The notes: generated from the sequence alone by a model not told the origin. DNA of 64,000 nt from Paraburkholderia sp. BL9I2N2 (GCF_004339745.1 NZ_SMGP01000001.1:2914001-2978000); one strand, 5' to 3'; positions 1-13,292 are shown, counted from the first letter of the stretch. A program made the numbers and translations.

Positions 1-942
1 CAATTCATGCTCGAGCAGCAACGTATAACCGCTGAGCGCTGCATGATGCGCGCTCAGCCAGCCGGCCAACTGCACAATCAGCCGACGCGCGGCGAACAGC
101 AATGCATCCGCGTTATCGACCCGCGAGGGCAACTCCAGTTGCGCATGAAACGACGCCGGCGCGCGAAACGATTCGCGTGGATCCGGGCGCGTGCCATACG
201 CCTGCGCCAGCAGATCCAGAATACCGCTGCCGAAACGTCGCACGACACCCGAACGTGGCAATTGACGCAAATCGGCCAGCGTCGTACAGCCGACGTGCGA
301 AAACGCATCGCGATGCGCCTGCGTGACCGGCAGCAGCGAGACGGATAAGCCATCGAGGACGCGCGCAAGCGACGTCTCCTTGACCACGTGCCAGCGATGG
401 CCCTGCCGAACGGCGCGCGCCTGCGCCAACAGCCACGCTCCCCAGGCGGTCGGCGCACAGGCGATGCGCGCCGTATAGCCGAATTCCGCCACCGTGGCAG
501 ACACCCGCGACAACAACGCGCGCAAGCCGCCGAACAATCTCAAACCCGAGCCGACTTCCAGCAACAGGGTGTGCGCGTCGGCAAGCGACACTTTCGGCGT
601 GTATGTCAGCAAGGCAAGCGCTATGGCTTCGAATGCCTGAGTTTCGCGGGCGGCATCGGCGGCAAGCAGTTCAAGCCCCGGCGCCAACGCCAAGGCGTAC
701 GAACGCGAATGACCCGCATGCACGCCGGCACGCAGCGCGTCGAGATCCGGCATCAGGATGTGCGCGTGATCGGCTAGGGCGTAACAACGCCCTCCACCGA
801 TGTCTTCGGCATCGTGAAGTTTGCTTGTCTCGTCGCGCGACTCACGCCGATTCGGCTTCGCGAGCGAACCATCCTGGAGCGGCGCGAGAGGCTTCACCGC
901 TTCCAGCGACAAGAGTGGCAATGTGACTGCGATCCACAGCAT
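1..942 (-). CDS. imuB: ImuB, Y-family polymerase-like mutagenesis factor (5' part, runs off the window)
   Basis: ImuB is the non-catalytic Y-family homologue that joins ImuA and DnaE2 in SOS-induced translesion synthesis. The frame opens at an ATG ending at 942 (MLWIAVTLPLLSLEAVKPL) and stays open to base 1, so about 314 residues are visible and the C-terminus lies outside. Where active Y-family polymerases carry the second acidic cluster (SxDE), this protein reads LLLEVGSGLRLFGG, which fits the known loss of catalytic residues in ImuB. The first 101 bases overlap the 3' end of imuA in another frame, so the two genes are probably translationally coupled. dnaE2 is expected further downstream but is outside the window. 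Confidence 0.88.
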   Translation of the reverse strand, partial: MLWIAVTLPLLSLEAVKPLAPLQDGSLAKPNRRESRDETSKLHDAEDIGGGRCYALADHAHILMPDLDALRAGVHAGHSRSYALALAPGLELLAADAARETQAFEAIALALLTYTPKVSLADAHTLLLEVGSGLRLFGGLRALLSRVSATVAEFGYTARIACAPTAWGAWLLAQARAVRQGHRWHVVKETSLARVLDGLSVSLLPVTQAHRDAFSHVGCTTLADLRQLPRSGVVRRFGSGILDLLAQAYGTRPDPRESFRAPASFHAQLELPSRVDNADALLFAARRLIVQLAGWLSAHHAALSGYTLLLEHEL

Positions 943-1681
943 GTTTGATCTCTGGCCCTTGATGACGGTCGACCCCGTCTTCCGGCAACAAGACGCTTTG
1001 TAAAGGCAAAACGAGACGAAGAGGCTCGGCTAGCGGCGGCCCGCGACGCTTGAAGATGTCGATAGACAAACCAATCTCCTGCAGCCATTGACGACGGTTG
1101 ATCGTCTGCGCATTGGCCGGCAAAAGCGGCTCGCAGATCATTCGCAATGGCGCTGGGGAAGATTGCGTGGCGGCCTCGACAGGCCGGATCAAAAATGCCA
1201 GCGATGCCGACTCCTGAGCCGCCGCTTGCAGGCGTCGGACCTTGTCGGCACGCGCATTCGGCAGCCAAACCAGGACCGCGCCGATGCCATCCTGCTTCAA
1301 GGCCTGAGCAGCGGCCCACAGGGCCTGGTCTTCACTCGAGCGCACCCATAAGACTCGCTCGACATCGACACCCCAAGCTCTCAATGCGGCAGCGCATGGC
1401 TGATACGGAGGCGCCACGAGCATGACATGCCGCCCGGCTTGCTTCGTCAGATGACGCAGCGCATGAGCTAGCAGCCGTACTTCACCCACTCCACCATGCT
1501 CAACCAACAACTCTGTCAGGCCGCCAGCCGACCAGCCTTGTCCCGGCAACAACTGATCCAGCGTGGCATAGCCGCTGGAAATTACACGCGAGTCCGCCTC
1601 GGCAAGCTCGTTGCCCTGCCACACCTGACGCCGTAATTTAGACGACAGCGCGGTCGTCGCAAGCTGAATCGCTGCTGCCAT
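842..1681 (-). CDS. imuA: ImuA, translesion synthesis-associated RecA/SulA-like protein
   Basis: ImuA is the RecA-like accessory protein of the imuA-imuB-dnaE2 mutasome, induced by DNA damage. Recognisable stretches are SGYATLDQLLPGQGWSAGGL near the N-terminus, which has the form of a RecA-type ATP-site region but lacks a full GxxxxGK[ST] Walker A, and the HVMLVAPPYQPCAAAL core strand. The ATG ending at 1681 (MAAAIQLATTALSS) is chosen because AAGAG precedes it. An in-frame ATG ending at 1723 would add 14 residues but has a poor ribosome site. A LexA box lies upstream at 1751-1768, and imuB overlaps its 3' end by 101 bases. Confidence 0.87.
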   Translation of the reverse strand: MAAAIQLATTALSSKLRRQVWQGNELAEADSRVISSGYATLDQLLPGQGWSAGGLTELLVEHGGVGEVRLLAHALRHLTKQAGRHVMLVAPPYQPCAAALRAWGVDVERVLWVRSSEDQALWAAAQALKQDGIGAVLVWLPNARADKVRRLQAAAQESASLAFLIRPVEAATQSSPAPLRMICEPLLPANAQTINRRQWLQEIGLSIDIFKRRGPPLAEPLRLVLPLQSVLLPEDGVDRHQGPEIKHAVDRSHIATLVAGSGEASRAAPGWFAREAESA

Positions 1682-1750
1682 AGACACGCTCTTGAATAGG
1701 GAATGCTCCGCCCTGCCCGGCATCGAGCAAGCATGAGGTGACGATTTTTC

Positions 1751-1768
1751 ACTGTATATTTATACAGT
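1751..1768 (-). promoter_or_regulatory. LexA (SOS) box of imuA-imuB
   Basis: The sequence actgtatatttatacagt matches the LexA consensus CTGT-N8-ACAG with an AT-rich centre and is almost perfectly palindromic. It lies 70 to 87 bases upstream of the imuA start (28 to 45 bases from the alternative start), where a repressor would block transcription. The rest of the 339-base gap before the 5S gene (1724-2062) holds two shorter CTGT/ACAG dyads (1842-1858 and 1867-1879) and the rRNA operon terminator. No gene is visible there. Confidence 0.9.
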
Positions 1769-2015
1769 ATTTTGGGATGAATGTTAAGACGGAGGGATGC
1801 AGCCCGGTGTGTGCAGGAAGGGGCTTGAGGAAGTGATGAATGCTGTTTTTAGGACAGCTTTTATATCTGTTGAAAACAGCTATTTTTATGCTTCAGGTTG
1901 AGTTGTTGTGAAGGGATGGGAGGAGTCAAGTATGGATGCCGAAGGCTAACGAGCTACTACGCGAACGCGCTGCGGATGAGGAGGGATTGAGGGCGGTTTT
2001 CCGGCTGTATAAACG

Positions 2016-2048
2016 CAGAAACCCCACCTTTTCGGGGTGGGGTTTCTG
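2016..2048 (-). terminator. Rho-independent terminator of the rRNA operon
   Basis: A perfect 13-base inverted repeat (cagaaaccccacc and ggtggggtttctg) with a short loop lies 14 bases beyond the 3' end of the 5S gene. On the minus strand it is followed by CGTTT. The position and strength fit the end of the rrn transcript. Confidence 0.85.
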
Positions 2049-2062
2049 TTTGCTGCGGGGGA

Positions 2063-2177
2063 GCCTGACGATTACCTACTTTCACACGGGTAATCCGCAC
2101 TATCATCGGCGTGGAGTCGTTTCACGGTCCTGTTCGGGATGGGAAGGGGTGGGACCGACTCGCTATGGTCATCAGGC
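2063..2177 (-). rRNA. rrf: 5S ribosomal RNA
   Basis: The minus strand reads GCCTGATGACCATAGCGAGT at its start and ends in CGTCAGGC, which pairs with the 5' end as helix I. The internal segment includes the conserved CCCGAACAGG loop. Length is about 115 bases. It is the last gene of the operon, about 200 bases after the 23S gene. Ends are set by helix I pairing and may be off by one or two bases. Confidence 0.95.
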
Positions 2178-2378
2178 ATGACTGGTTGCCGCACTGCCCG
2201 TGGAGCAGTACAGCCAATCTGGAAGAAGTAGTTTCTGGTGATGCTCACCAGGGGTAAAGCGTTGGGCTGTGCTGTTTCTGGCACAACATCGATCTCAACC
2301 TGTGTGCGCCCCCCTTCGGGGGTGGGATGCGCGCAAGTGCTGAAGCACTGACGGTCATCGCAAAACACACCGGTTATA

Positions 2379-5257
<2,879 letters not shown>

Positions 5258-5463
5258 CCTATAACGGGTGTGTCTCGTGCATGATCCACGGGGAATCATG
5301 TGCTCGCCACAATCGCTACAGGTTGAGTATTCGTGTTGCGCCGTATTCCAAAGCGATCTTTCGATCACCTTTAAAATACATTGATACAATCACAACCCTG
5401 ATTCACCTACTCAATCACCCATCTCTAAGTGATCTTTCGTGAATCTCTTTACTACTTCTTCCT

Positions 5464-5478
5464 GATTGTTAAAGAACG
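5464..5478 (-). promoter_or_regulatory. boxA antitermination site in the 16S-23S spacer
   Basis: The minus strand reads GTTCTTTAACAATC, close to the boxA consensus TGCTCTTTAACA bound by NusB/NusE. It lies in the spacer between tRNA-Ala and 23S. The 316-base spacer (5258-5573) otherwise contains only the processing stems that flank 23S; no gene is visible in it. Confidence 0.7.
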
Positions 5479-5573
5479 ACAGCCGATATAAAGCTCTGCT
5501 TCATATCACTCTGACTGGCTCAATCGCCAATGCACAACACTCTGCTTCGTGCAGAACGCTACGCATTGAGGAT

Positions 5574-5649
5574 TGGTGGAGGATGACGGGATCGAACCGA
5601 CGACCCCCTGCTTGCAAAGCAGGTGCTCTCCCAGCTGAGCTAATCCCCC
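5574..5649 (-). tRNA. tRNA-Ala (TGC)
   Basis: A 76-base gene on the minus strand with acceptor GGGGGAT, D-loop AGCTCAGCTGGGAGAGC, anticodon loop TTTGCAA (anticodon TGC), T-arm GGTTCGATCC and an encoded CCA end. It is the second of the two tRNAs in the rRNA spacer. Confidence 0.97.
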
Positions 5650-5721
5650 AGTCATACACAGATAAACTCTCTACCTGCATGGATACCCCGGGATCATCGA
5701 TCAGCACACCAGACAAGACTT

Positions 5722-5798
5722 TGGTGGGTCTGGATGGATTCGAACCATCGACCCCCGCCTTATCAAGACGGTGCTCTAACCGACTGAGCTACAGACCC
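5722..5798 (-). tRNA. tRNA-Ile (GAT)
   Basis: A 77-base gene on the minus strand starting GGGTCTGTAGCTCAG, with anticodon loop TTGATAA (anticodon GAT), T-arm GGTTCGAATCC and an encoded CCA. It lies just after the 16S gene, in the usual Ile-Ala spacer arrangement. Confidence 0.97.
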
Positions 5799-5865
5799 CT
5801 GAGTCTGTCCTAGATTTCACAGCCGATAAGCGTGAGCGCTCAACGCGATTGACACGTTAGCTCGA

Positions 5866-7397
<1,532 letters not shown>

Positions 7398-7691
7398 AAA
7401 CCTGTTACTGTTTTCGGTTCAGTTAAGAACCGGTCGCTCACTCAACGTACTGACGATGATTTGATTGCTCAAACCTTCCTCTAATACTGTGTGAGACTTG
7501 ATACTTTCGCTTGGTCGGCAGATCCCGAAGGATCCACCTCGCGTCGCGCATCAAGCGCCCACACTTATCGGCTGTTAATTTTTAAAGATCGGTTACGCAT
7601 TCACTACCGGACCGGCACCGCGCGTCGTCAACCTCACAACCACCCGGCACCGCTTCGTTCTGCGTCGCTGCATCAGCAGCAGAGAAACGAG

Positions 7692-7720
7692 ATTATGAAG
7701 AACTTTCGCTACGTCGTCAA
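7692..7720 (-). promoter_or_regulatory. rRNA operon promoter P2 (proximal)
   Basis: The minus strand has TTGACG (7715-7720), a 17-base spacer and CATAAT (7692-7697), with an A-rich run (ggaaaaaacc) immediately upstream that could act as an UP element. The leader from here to the 16S gene (about 290 bases) carries a boxA-like GATCTTTAAAAATT around 7576-7589 and no coding sequence. Confidence 0.7.
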
Positions 7721-7824
7721 CAGGTTTTTTCCAACTTCCTGAACCTGCCCACTTCGCTGAAAGCCTTGCCACTGCTGGCTCTCCCGCCTCCCGTGCCCCG
7801 CTGTCCGGAGCACGAAAGAGCGAG

Positions 7825-7853
7825 ATTCTAGCGAGCCCAACTCCGCCTTGCAA
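7825..7853 (-). promoter_or_regulatory. rRNA operon promoter P1 (distal)
   Basis: The minus strand has TTGCAA (7848-7853), a spacer of exactly 17 bases and TAGAAT (7825-7830). It lies about 130 bases upstream of P2, the usual tandem arrangement of rrn promoters. It starts directly after the end of the AI-2E permease gene. Confidence 0.6.
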
Positions 7854-7871
7854 GCGTTATCTGGAATTTAT

Positions 7872-8987
7872 TCAAGGCAGCTTTTTTACCGGCCCCGGCT
7901 CGTCGACGACGGGCGCTTTTGCATCGGGTGCCAAGCCACGCGCAGCCGGCGCACCGATCGTCCAGTCGTGGAGCACGGTATAGGCGACCGCCAGCAAAGT
8001 CGGGCCGATGAAAACACCGAGGAAGCCGAAAGCAAATGCGCCACCCAGGATACCCAGCATCACCAGGATCAGAGGCATGTCGCTATTCTTGCCGATCAGG
8101 ATCGGCTTGATGACGTTGTCTGACATGCCGACGACCAGCACGCCCCACACGACAAGAAAGATCGCCCATCCTGTCGCGCCGCCGTGGTACAGCCAGATTG
8201 CAGCGGGCAACCACACGACGACCGGGCCGCCCGGTATCACCGACAGAAAGAACGTCGCCAGCCCGAGCAGCGCCGGCGCCGGCACGCCGGCGATCCAGCA
8301 TCCGAACCCAGCCAGAATCCCTTGCACGAGCGCCGTGCCTAGAATCCCGTAGACCACGCCTTTCACCGTACTGCCAGCCAGCGCCAGCAGATAATCGGCG
8401 CGCTCGCCAGCAATACGCCGCATGCCCGCATTCAGCCAGGCCGCTGCGCCCTCGCCTCCCGTATAAAAGAAGAAAGCGAGCACGATGCTTAACGCCAGCA
8501 ACCCGAGACCATGCGTAACAGCAATCGCAGCCGCCAGAATCCACTTGCCGGCCGGCGCCGCGAGCGTACGCAATTGCGCGATCAGTTCCGAATTGCTGCT
8601 CGTGAGACGCTCCCAGAATGCATCGATGCTGGAACCCACCAGCGGAATCCGGGCAACCCACGGTGGCAAATCCGGCAAGCCGGCCTCGAAGAGCCGTTGA
8701 ACCAGTGCGACGATTTCGTGCACGTGCGCCCCAAAGGCGAAGCCCGCATAGACGAACGGTCCGAGCACCACAATCAGAATGATCAACACGATCAAGGTGG
8801 CGGCCCCTTTGCGTCGGCCGCCCAAGGCCGCGGTCAGCCGCCGGTACAAGCCCCAGGAGCTATAGCTGAGAATGGCGCCCCACAGCAGCGCGGTCGTGAA
8901 AGGCGCCAGCACCAGCAGCGAGCCGCCCACCAGAATAATCAGCGCGAACACTGCGGCAAGGCGTTCGATCAGTTGGTCCGATTTCAC
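7872..8987 (-). CDS. AI-2E family transporter (TqsA/PerM-type membrane protein)
   Basis: Members of this family are eight-pass inner membrane permeases. Some export the signal molecule AI-2 and others act in Na+/H+ exchange, so the substrate here is unknown. Hydrophobic segments include LAAVFALIILVGGSLLVLAP near the N-terminus, a central pair around AATLIVLIILIVVLGPFVYA, and the family C-terminal region FFLSVIPGGPVVVWLPAAIW to FIGPTLLAVAYTVLHDW. The frame opens further upstream, but a GTG ending at 8987 (VKSDQLIERL) sits six bases after AGGAGA, so 371 residues are called. It lies directly upstream of the rRNA promoters on the same strand, and no strong terminator separates them. Confidence 0.85.
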   Translation of the reverse strand: MKSDQLIERLAAVFALIILVGGSLLVLAPFTTALLWGAILSYSSWGLYRRLTAALGGRRKGAATLIVLIILIVVLGPFVYAGFAFGAHVHEIVALVQRLFEAGLPDLPPWVARIPLVGSSIDAFWERLTSSNSELIAQLRTLAAPAGKWILAAAIAVTHGLGLLALSIVLAFFFYTGGEGAAAWLNAGMRRIAGERADYLLALAGSTVKGVVYGILGTALVQGILAGFGCWIAGVPAPALLGLATFFLSVIPGGPVVVWLPAAIWLYHGGATGWAIFLVVWGVLVVGMSDNVIKPILIGKNSDMPLILVMLGILGGAFAFGFLGVFIGPTLLAVAYTVLHDWTIGAPAARGLAPDAKAPVVDEPGPVKKLP

Positions 8988-9257
8988 AATGAATCTCCTG
9001 TTGCGCCAAACCCCAGTGACGAGCGGACATAAGCTTGTCGGGCGCCCGCTGAAAGGGTCAGTATAGAAGCCAGTCATGCGCCTGGGGCGTCTTATATCAT
9101 CGAGCCAGGTCGCCCCGCAACGACTCCACAGGCACGCTAAACAGCGCTGATTTTTCGTGTAGAAACGTCCTAATTCATCCGGCATTGCCGGCCAAACAAT
9201 ATGGCGGCATAGAAAAGACTAGAATATAAGGTTCTGTGCACCCCAATTTCCGGATTT

Positions 9258-10472
9258 ATGCGCTCGCGAATCGCCAAACGTCTCCCCCCCGATGCCGACA
9301 AGCTTGTCGGTCTCTCGCTCGCGCTTTTCGCGTCGGGCAGCCGCACCGAGGACCGCTTCTGGGAAGCGAAACTCGATGCGCTGCTGGCCAAGATCGTCCG
9401 CAACGCCAACCAGACTACGCTGGACGCCGCGCTCGATCATCTGCAACAAAATCATCCCGATGCCTACGGCGCGCTCGCCGATATGGCGGAAACCCATAGC
9501 GAGTCTTTCATCGTCGAACACGAAGGCGTGCCGTACGAGGCGCTGCTGATCGCCGCACCCGTACTCGCCTGGACGCGCTACATGATTCCGTCCGGTCCGC
9601 TCAAGACCGACGCCGCCGACGCCCTGCGCGCGCACCTGCAGGCGCACGTGCTCGCGGCCAACACGCGGGTCGCCATGGCACCGTTCCTATACAGCATCGA
9701 TCAACTGCCGCGTCATCACGTCGAAACCTGGCGCATTGCCCAGCAACTCACACAGGCGGCCATGGCCGGTGGCAACGTCAAGCTGAATTTCGGCGAGTTG
9801 CCGGAGACTTCGCCGATTCTGGCCGACCCGCGCTTCCTGCTGGCCGTGGTCGCGGCGCCGGTCGGCGAGCCGACGTTCCGCTGGCAGGAAGAAGAACACG
9901 GCAGCCGGATCGAGCGCGGGCAATGCCTCGAGCAATGGGCCACGCAAGGCGGCGCCAATTTGTCGCTGGTGCTGCCGGGCTGCGAATTCGAGTGCCTGCT
10001 GCCGGATGCCTATTACTCGGCCTGCCGCGATGCCGACGAACGCGTGCGACCCCACACGGTGCGCACCGCCGTGCGCTATCTGTTCGACACGATCGGCGCG
10101 GCGCCGCAGGAGTTGCGCGCGGTTGTCGCGGGCTTCGGCGAACGCCGCATCGACGAATACCGCGTCGGCTTCACGCGCCGCGGCAGCAACGACGTGATCT
10201 ACGGCGTCGTGTGGCCGCTGTACGGCCGTGAGAACGGCGAACCCGGCATCGACGAGGAACCGCAGGAAACCCCCGCCTCGGACGATCCGCTCGAAGAAAT
10301 CGTCGCATTGCTCAAGGAGACCGGCGTGACCGAAGTGCGCCGCCACGCCGGCCGCTTCGAGCCGGAATACTGCGACGACTGCGGCGTGCCGCTGTATGCC
10401 GATCCGCTCGGCGAAATCGTCCACGCTGAAATGCCGGAAGACGCAGAACCTGCGCAGCCGCACTTCCATTGA
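9258..10472 (+). CDS. DUF2863 family protein
   Basis: A 404-residue soluble protein of a family found mainly in Burkholderiales with no known function. It has no signal peptide or membrane segment. A late CDDCGVPLY motif is the only cysteine pair that could bind a metal. The last 60 residues are strongly acidic and rich in Glu and Pro. It is transcribed divergently from the AI-2E gene across a 270-base gap and ends at a clear terminator, so it is probably monocistronic. Confidence 0.8.
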   Translation: MRSRIAKRLPPDADKLVGLSLALFASGSRTEDRFWEAKLDALLAKIVRNANQTTLDAALDHLQQNHPDAYGALADMAETHSESFIVEHEGVPYEALLIAAPVLAWTRYMIPSGPLKTDAADALRAHLQAHVLAANTRVAMAPFLYSIDQLPRHHVETWRIAQQLTQAAMAGGNVKLNFGELPETSPILADPRFLLAVVAAPVGEPTFRWQEEEHGSRIERGQCLEQWATQGGANLSLVLPGCEFECLLPDAYYSACRDADERVRPHTVRTAVRYLFDTIGAAPQELRAVVAGFGERRIDEYRVGFTRRGSNDVIYGVVWPLYGRENGEPGIDEEPQETPASDDPLEEIVALLKETGVTEVRRHAGRFEPEYCDDCGVPLYADPLGEIVHAEMPEDAEPAQPHFH

Positions 10473-10515
10473 CCATCCTCGCCGGCGCGCTCGCGCGTCG
10501 AAGTCGACATAAAGA

Positions 10516-10542
10516 AGCCCCGCCACGCGCGGGGCTTTTTTT
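10516..10542 (+). terminator. Rho-independent terminator after the DUF2863 gene
   Basis: The stem gccccgc/gcggggc with a five-base loop is followed by seven T residues on the plus strand, 44 bases after the DUF2863 stop codon. Confidence 0.9.
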
Positions 10543-10705
10543 GCCGGTTCATTTTTACGTCATTCCTCTTATGCCTTTTGGACAGGCCGTCAAGTTGAAG
10601 GGAATTTGTCATCATAGGAACGGCGACGCATCGCGAACGCATTCGGCTCCTCACGTGCCGTGCGCGCGCATCGCGCCACTTCGCCCGACTCATCTGGAGA
10701 CATGC

Positions 10706-11584
10706 ATGCGATTCTCGATACTCAACTCAGACGCGGAACGACGTGATGGGCTCAAAGCGCTGCTGCGGCAAATCGACCGGCTGGCGCGTTTCAACGAGGC
10801 ACAAGATTGGCGTCAGGTCGAACGCACGCTCAAACGTCAACGGCCCGACCTGCTCCTGATAGATTGGCAGGGCTGGATGTCGATCGCCGACATTCGCCAT
10901 CTGCTCAGCCATTACCCCGATCTGCGCATTGCCGTGCTCACCGATCAGATCTCGCCGGTCGCCGTGCGAGAACTGATGGACGAAGGCGTGCTCGGCGTCG
11001 TGCCGCGCGACACCGATCCTTGTCTGATCGTGCGCGCGTTTGAAATGGTGCTGCTGGGCGGTCACTACGTGCCGCCCGGCGCGCTGGCGCTCGATCCTCC
11101 GCTGCCGCCCGACACCACGATCCGGCCGTTCGACGAGAAGAGCCCACCGCCGCGCCGCACCAGACTGGCCAACGTACTGTCGCCCCGTCAGCAGCAGATC
11201 ATGCGCTGTGTCCACATGGGCAGCACCAACAAGATGATCGCTCGCACGCTCGGCATCAGCGAAGGCACCGTCAAGATCCATCTGACCAGCATATTCCAGC
11301 AGCTCGGTGCGCCGAATCGCGCCGCCGCGGTCGCGCTCTACAACGGTTGGCTGTCGAACCATTTGCAAGTGCTGCGCAATGGCGGCGATGGCCTGCTGCG
11401 CCCGATCATGGGGCAACCCGGCGTGGTGCCGTTGCGGCGCCGCGCGCGGCGCCGCTTCCAATATCCGTTGCCGGCTAACGACACGGCCGCCTTGCTGCCC
11501 ATGGCTGCCGAACCAGGCGCGCCATATGGCGACGCGGCGCCCGCCGGAGCGGCACCGGACCCGCTCGCACAAGGTCCTGCATGA
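10706..11584 (+). CDS. Orphan response regulator, LuxR/NarL type
   Basis: A two-domain regulator: an N-terminal receiver-like domain (residues 1-125) and a C-terminal LuxR helix-turn-helix (VLSPRQQQIMRCV through SEGTVKIHLTSIFQQLG, about 155-215), followed by a basic, low-complexity tail of about 75 residues. The candidate phosphate-accepting Asp lies in DLLLIDWQGW, but the acidic pair normally found near the N-terminus is reduced to NSD, so phosphorylation is uncertain. The ATG at 10706 follows TGGAGA; the frame is open further upstream without a better start. No sensor kinase is nearby. Its targets cannot be read from this window. Confidence 0.8.
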   Translation: MRFSILNSDAERRDGLKALLRQIDRLARFNEAQDWRQVERTLKRQRPDLLLIDWQGWMSIADIRHLLSHYPDLRIAVLTDQISPVAVRELMDEGVLGVVPRDTDPCLIVRAFEMVLLGGHYVPPGALALDPPLPPDTTIRPFDEKSPPPRRTRLANVLSPRQQQIMRCVHMGSTNKMIARTLGISEGTVKIHLTSIFQQLGAPNRAAAVALYNGWLSNHLQVLRNGGDGLLRPIMGQPGVVPLRRRARRRFQYPLPANDTAALLPMAAEPGAPYGDAAPAGAAPDPLAQGPA

Positions 11585-11687
11585 GTGCAGCCGGCGCGCG
11601 CAATAGAATCCGGGCGAGCACTTTCCGGCAGCGTTTGCGCGTGCTGGCATGGAATCCGCTCACACCTTTTCTCGTCCAACGAGTAAT

Positions 11688-12371
11688 ATGAGACTCATGG
11701 GTTTCCTCTACACACCGCTTCCGTTCTGGGTCGCTGTCGGTGGCTGGATCGCCACTGCGATAGTGGTCGCGCTCGCGCTGTGGAAAAATCCTTTCAAACG
11801 ACTTCAGGACGGCACACTGCAGCATGTCTGGCTTGCGATCATCGTCGCAGTGTCGGTGCTGTGGGCAAGTAATGCATGGCTCGACGACGGCACCGTCATG
11901 CATCTGCTCGGCGCCACGCTAGTCGTCACGTTGTTCGACTGGGCGTTGGCGCTGATCGCCATGGCGGTGGTCACCGGTCTTGCCGCCGTCATCTTCGATG
12001 CCCCGTGGCAGGGCATCGCGCTAACTTTCCTCGTCTACGGTGCACTGCCGGTCGGCATTTCCACTTTGCTCCAGCGCATCAGCATCGCGTGGCTGCCACG
12101 CAATCTCTTCATGTTCATCCTCGGCCAGGGTTTTGTCTCGCCTGCCATCGCCGTGTCGCTCACGGCCGCCGCCGCCCTCGGCATTCATATCGCGCTCGCT
12201 GACGGTTCGATGACCGTGGTGCCTGCGGGCTACGCGTTCAGCGTGTTTCTACTTGCCATCGGGGAATCCTGGTTCACTGGCATGTCGACGGCATTGATCG
12301 CGGTCTACCGCCCTGCGTGGGTCACCACTTATGATGTGCGGCGATACCGGCTAGGCGGACCGCGCACCTGA
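11688..12371 (+). CDS. Multi-pass inner membrane protein, ECF-permease-like (COG3235 type)
   Basis: About 227 residues with six or seven hydrophobic segments (for example PFWVAVGGWIATAIVVALAL, HVWLAIIVAVSVLWASNAWL, FDWALALIAMAVVTGLAAVIF, GYAFSVFLLAIGESWFTGM). The ending IAVYRPAWVTTYDVRRY resembles the uncharacterised family often labelled energy-coupling factor permease or CbiM-like. Neither an ATPase nor a substrate subunit is adjacent, so a transport role is not proven. The start at 11688 (MRLMGFLYTPLPFW) is chosen because the upstream residues are not hydrophobic and have no ribosome site; 11697 is an alternative. Confidence 0.65.
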   Translation: MRLMGFLYTPLPFWVAVGGWIATAIVVALALWKNPFKRLQDGTLQHVWLAIIVAVSVLWASNAWLDDGTVMHLLGATLVVTLFDWALALIAMAVVTGLAAVIFDAPWQGIALTFLVYGALPVGISTLLQRISIAWLPRNLFMFILGQGFVSPAIAVSLTAAAALGIHIALADGSMTVVPAGYAFSVFLLAIGESWFTGMSTALIAVYRPAWVTTYDVRRYRLGGPRT

Positions 12372-12537
12372 CACTTGCGCGGGCACCGAACGCGTACTTG
12401 CGGCAATTGGCGACTCGACAACATCGAGCCGCCAGCGGACACGCCATCAACAGGACAAAATATTTGTGTCAGGATTGAACTCCACCCTCTCGCCGGGCAT
12501 CTTACGTGCCTCATCTCATTAGCGTCTAACGAACTAG

Positions 12538-13179
12538 ATGGATCGCACCAACGTACCGCGCCGATTGCTGCGGTTGGTCGGCCGGTTGGCAACATGTGCG
12601 GCGAGTCTCTCGCTGATATGCTCTGCTCCCGCATTCGCCGATCAACTCGAACAGCACAACGATCTCGTCAACAAATTTGTCAATGATATGCACGCGGACC
12701 CGCTGGTCGCGGACTGCGCGGCGCATGGCAACTTTGTTGCCAGCACGTCGACCGCCTTCGACCATGTCGAATTTCCACCTAGTTCGTTCGACAGCGCGCA
12801 CGCGTCGGTCACGCCGTGGAACGATTCGTTCGACGAGGGCAAGCAGCGCGTCAAGGTAGATAACATCGTCACCGTCGAAGGGCTCGGCATCCGCCAGAGT
12901 GGCGGCGGCGATCCTGCCGATCTGAAGTTCCGCTGCGGCTATGTCGGCGCGCAGATGCTGGCGTTCAGCTGGAACGATCCGGTGCCGCCGACCCGTGCAC
13001 GCAGCGCTGAACCATCGGGGTCGCAAGCGTCGTCAGGCAAGCATAAAAGCGCCAAAGGCAAGCACTCGGCGAGCGGCAAAACGACGAAGAAGGCGACCAC
13101 GAAGTCTTCCAAACCGAGTTCGGGCAAATCGTCGCGAACGAGTTCGAACAAAACAACCGCGAAGAAAAAGACTCAATAA
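12538..13179 (+). CDS. BspC-like secreted protein with a Lys/Ser/Thr-rich tail
   Basis: A 213-residue protein with an N-terminal signal peptide (hydrophobic stretch LATCAASLSLICSAPAFA, likely cut before DQLEQHN). A globular domain of about 110 residues containing two conserved-looking cysteines (ADCAAHG and FRCGYVG) is followed by about 65 residues made almost only of Lys, Ser, Thr and Gly. The globular part resembles the BspC domain proteins of Burkholderiales, which have no settled function. The tail resembles histone H1-like or AlgP-like repeats and is odd for an exported protein. A strong terminator follows. Confidence 0.6.
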   Translation: MDRTNVPRRLLRLVGRLATCAASLSLICSAPAFADQLEQHNDLVNKFVNDMHADPLVADCAAHGNFVASTSTAFDHVEFPPSSFDSAHASVTPWNDSFDEGKQRVKVDNIVTVEGLGIRQSGGGDPADLKFRCGYVGAQMLAFSWNDPVPPTRARSAEPSGSQASSGKHKSAKGKHSASGKTTKKATTKSSKPSSGKSSRTSSNKTTAKKKTQ

Positions 13180-13238
13180 CGGGTCACGCTTGCGGCATCG
13201 GGCCGCCGGTGCCACAGGTCAAAACAAGCGCTCCAATG

Positions 13239-13277
13239 AAAACAAGGCACACACCGTGAAGTGTGTGCCTTGTTTTT
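13239..13277. terminator. Bidirectional terminator between BspC-like gene and M14 peptidase
   Basis: A perfect 16-base inverted repeat (aaaacaaggcacacac and its complement) with a six-base loop, with A residues on the left and T residues on the right, lies between two convergent genes and can stop both. Confidence 0.92.
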
Positions 13278-13292
13278 TATGCGCGGCGATGC

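Noticed and set aside
1842-1879. Two further CTGT/ACAG dyads near the imuA LexA box
   Set aside because: Their spacers are 7 and 5 bases, not the 8 required by LexA. They are probably chance or part of a weak hairpin.
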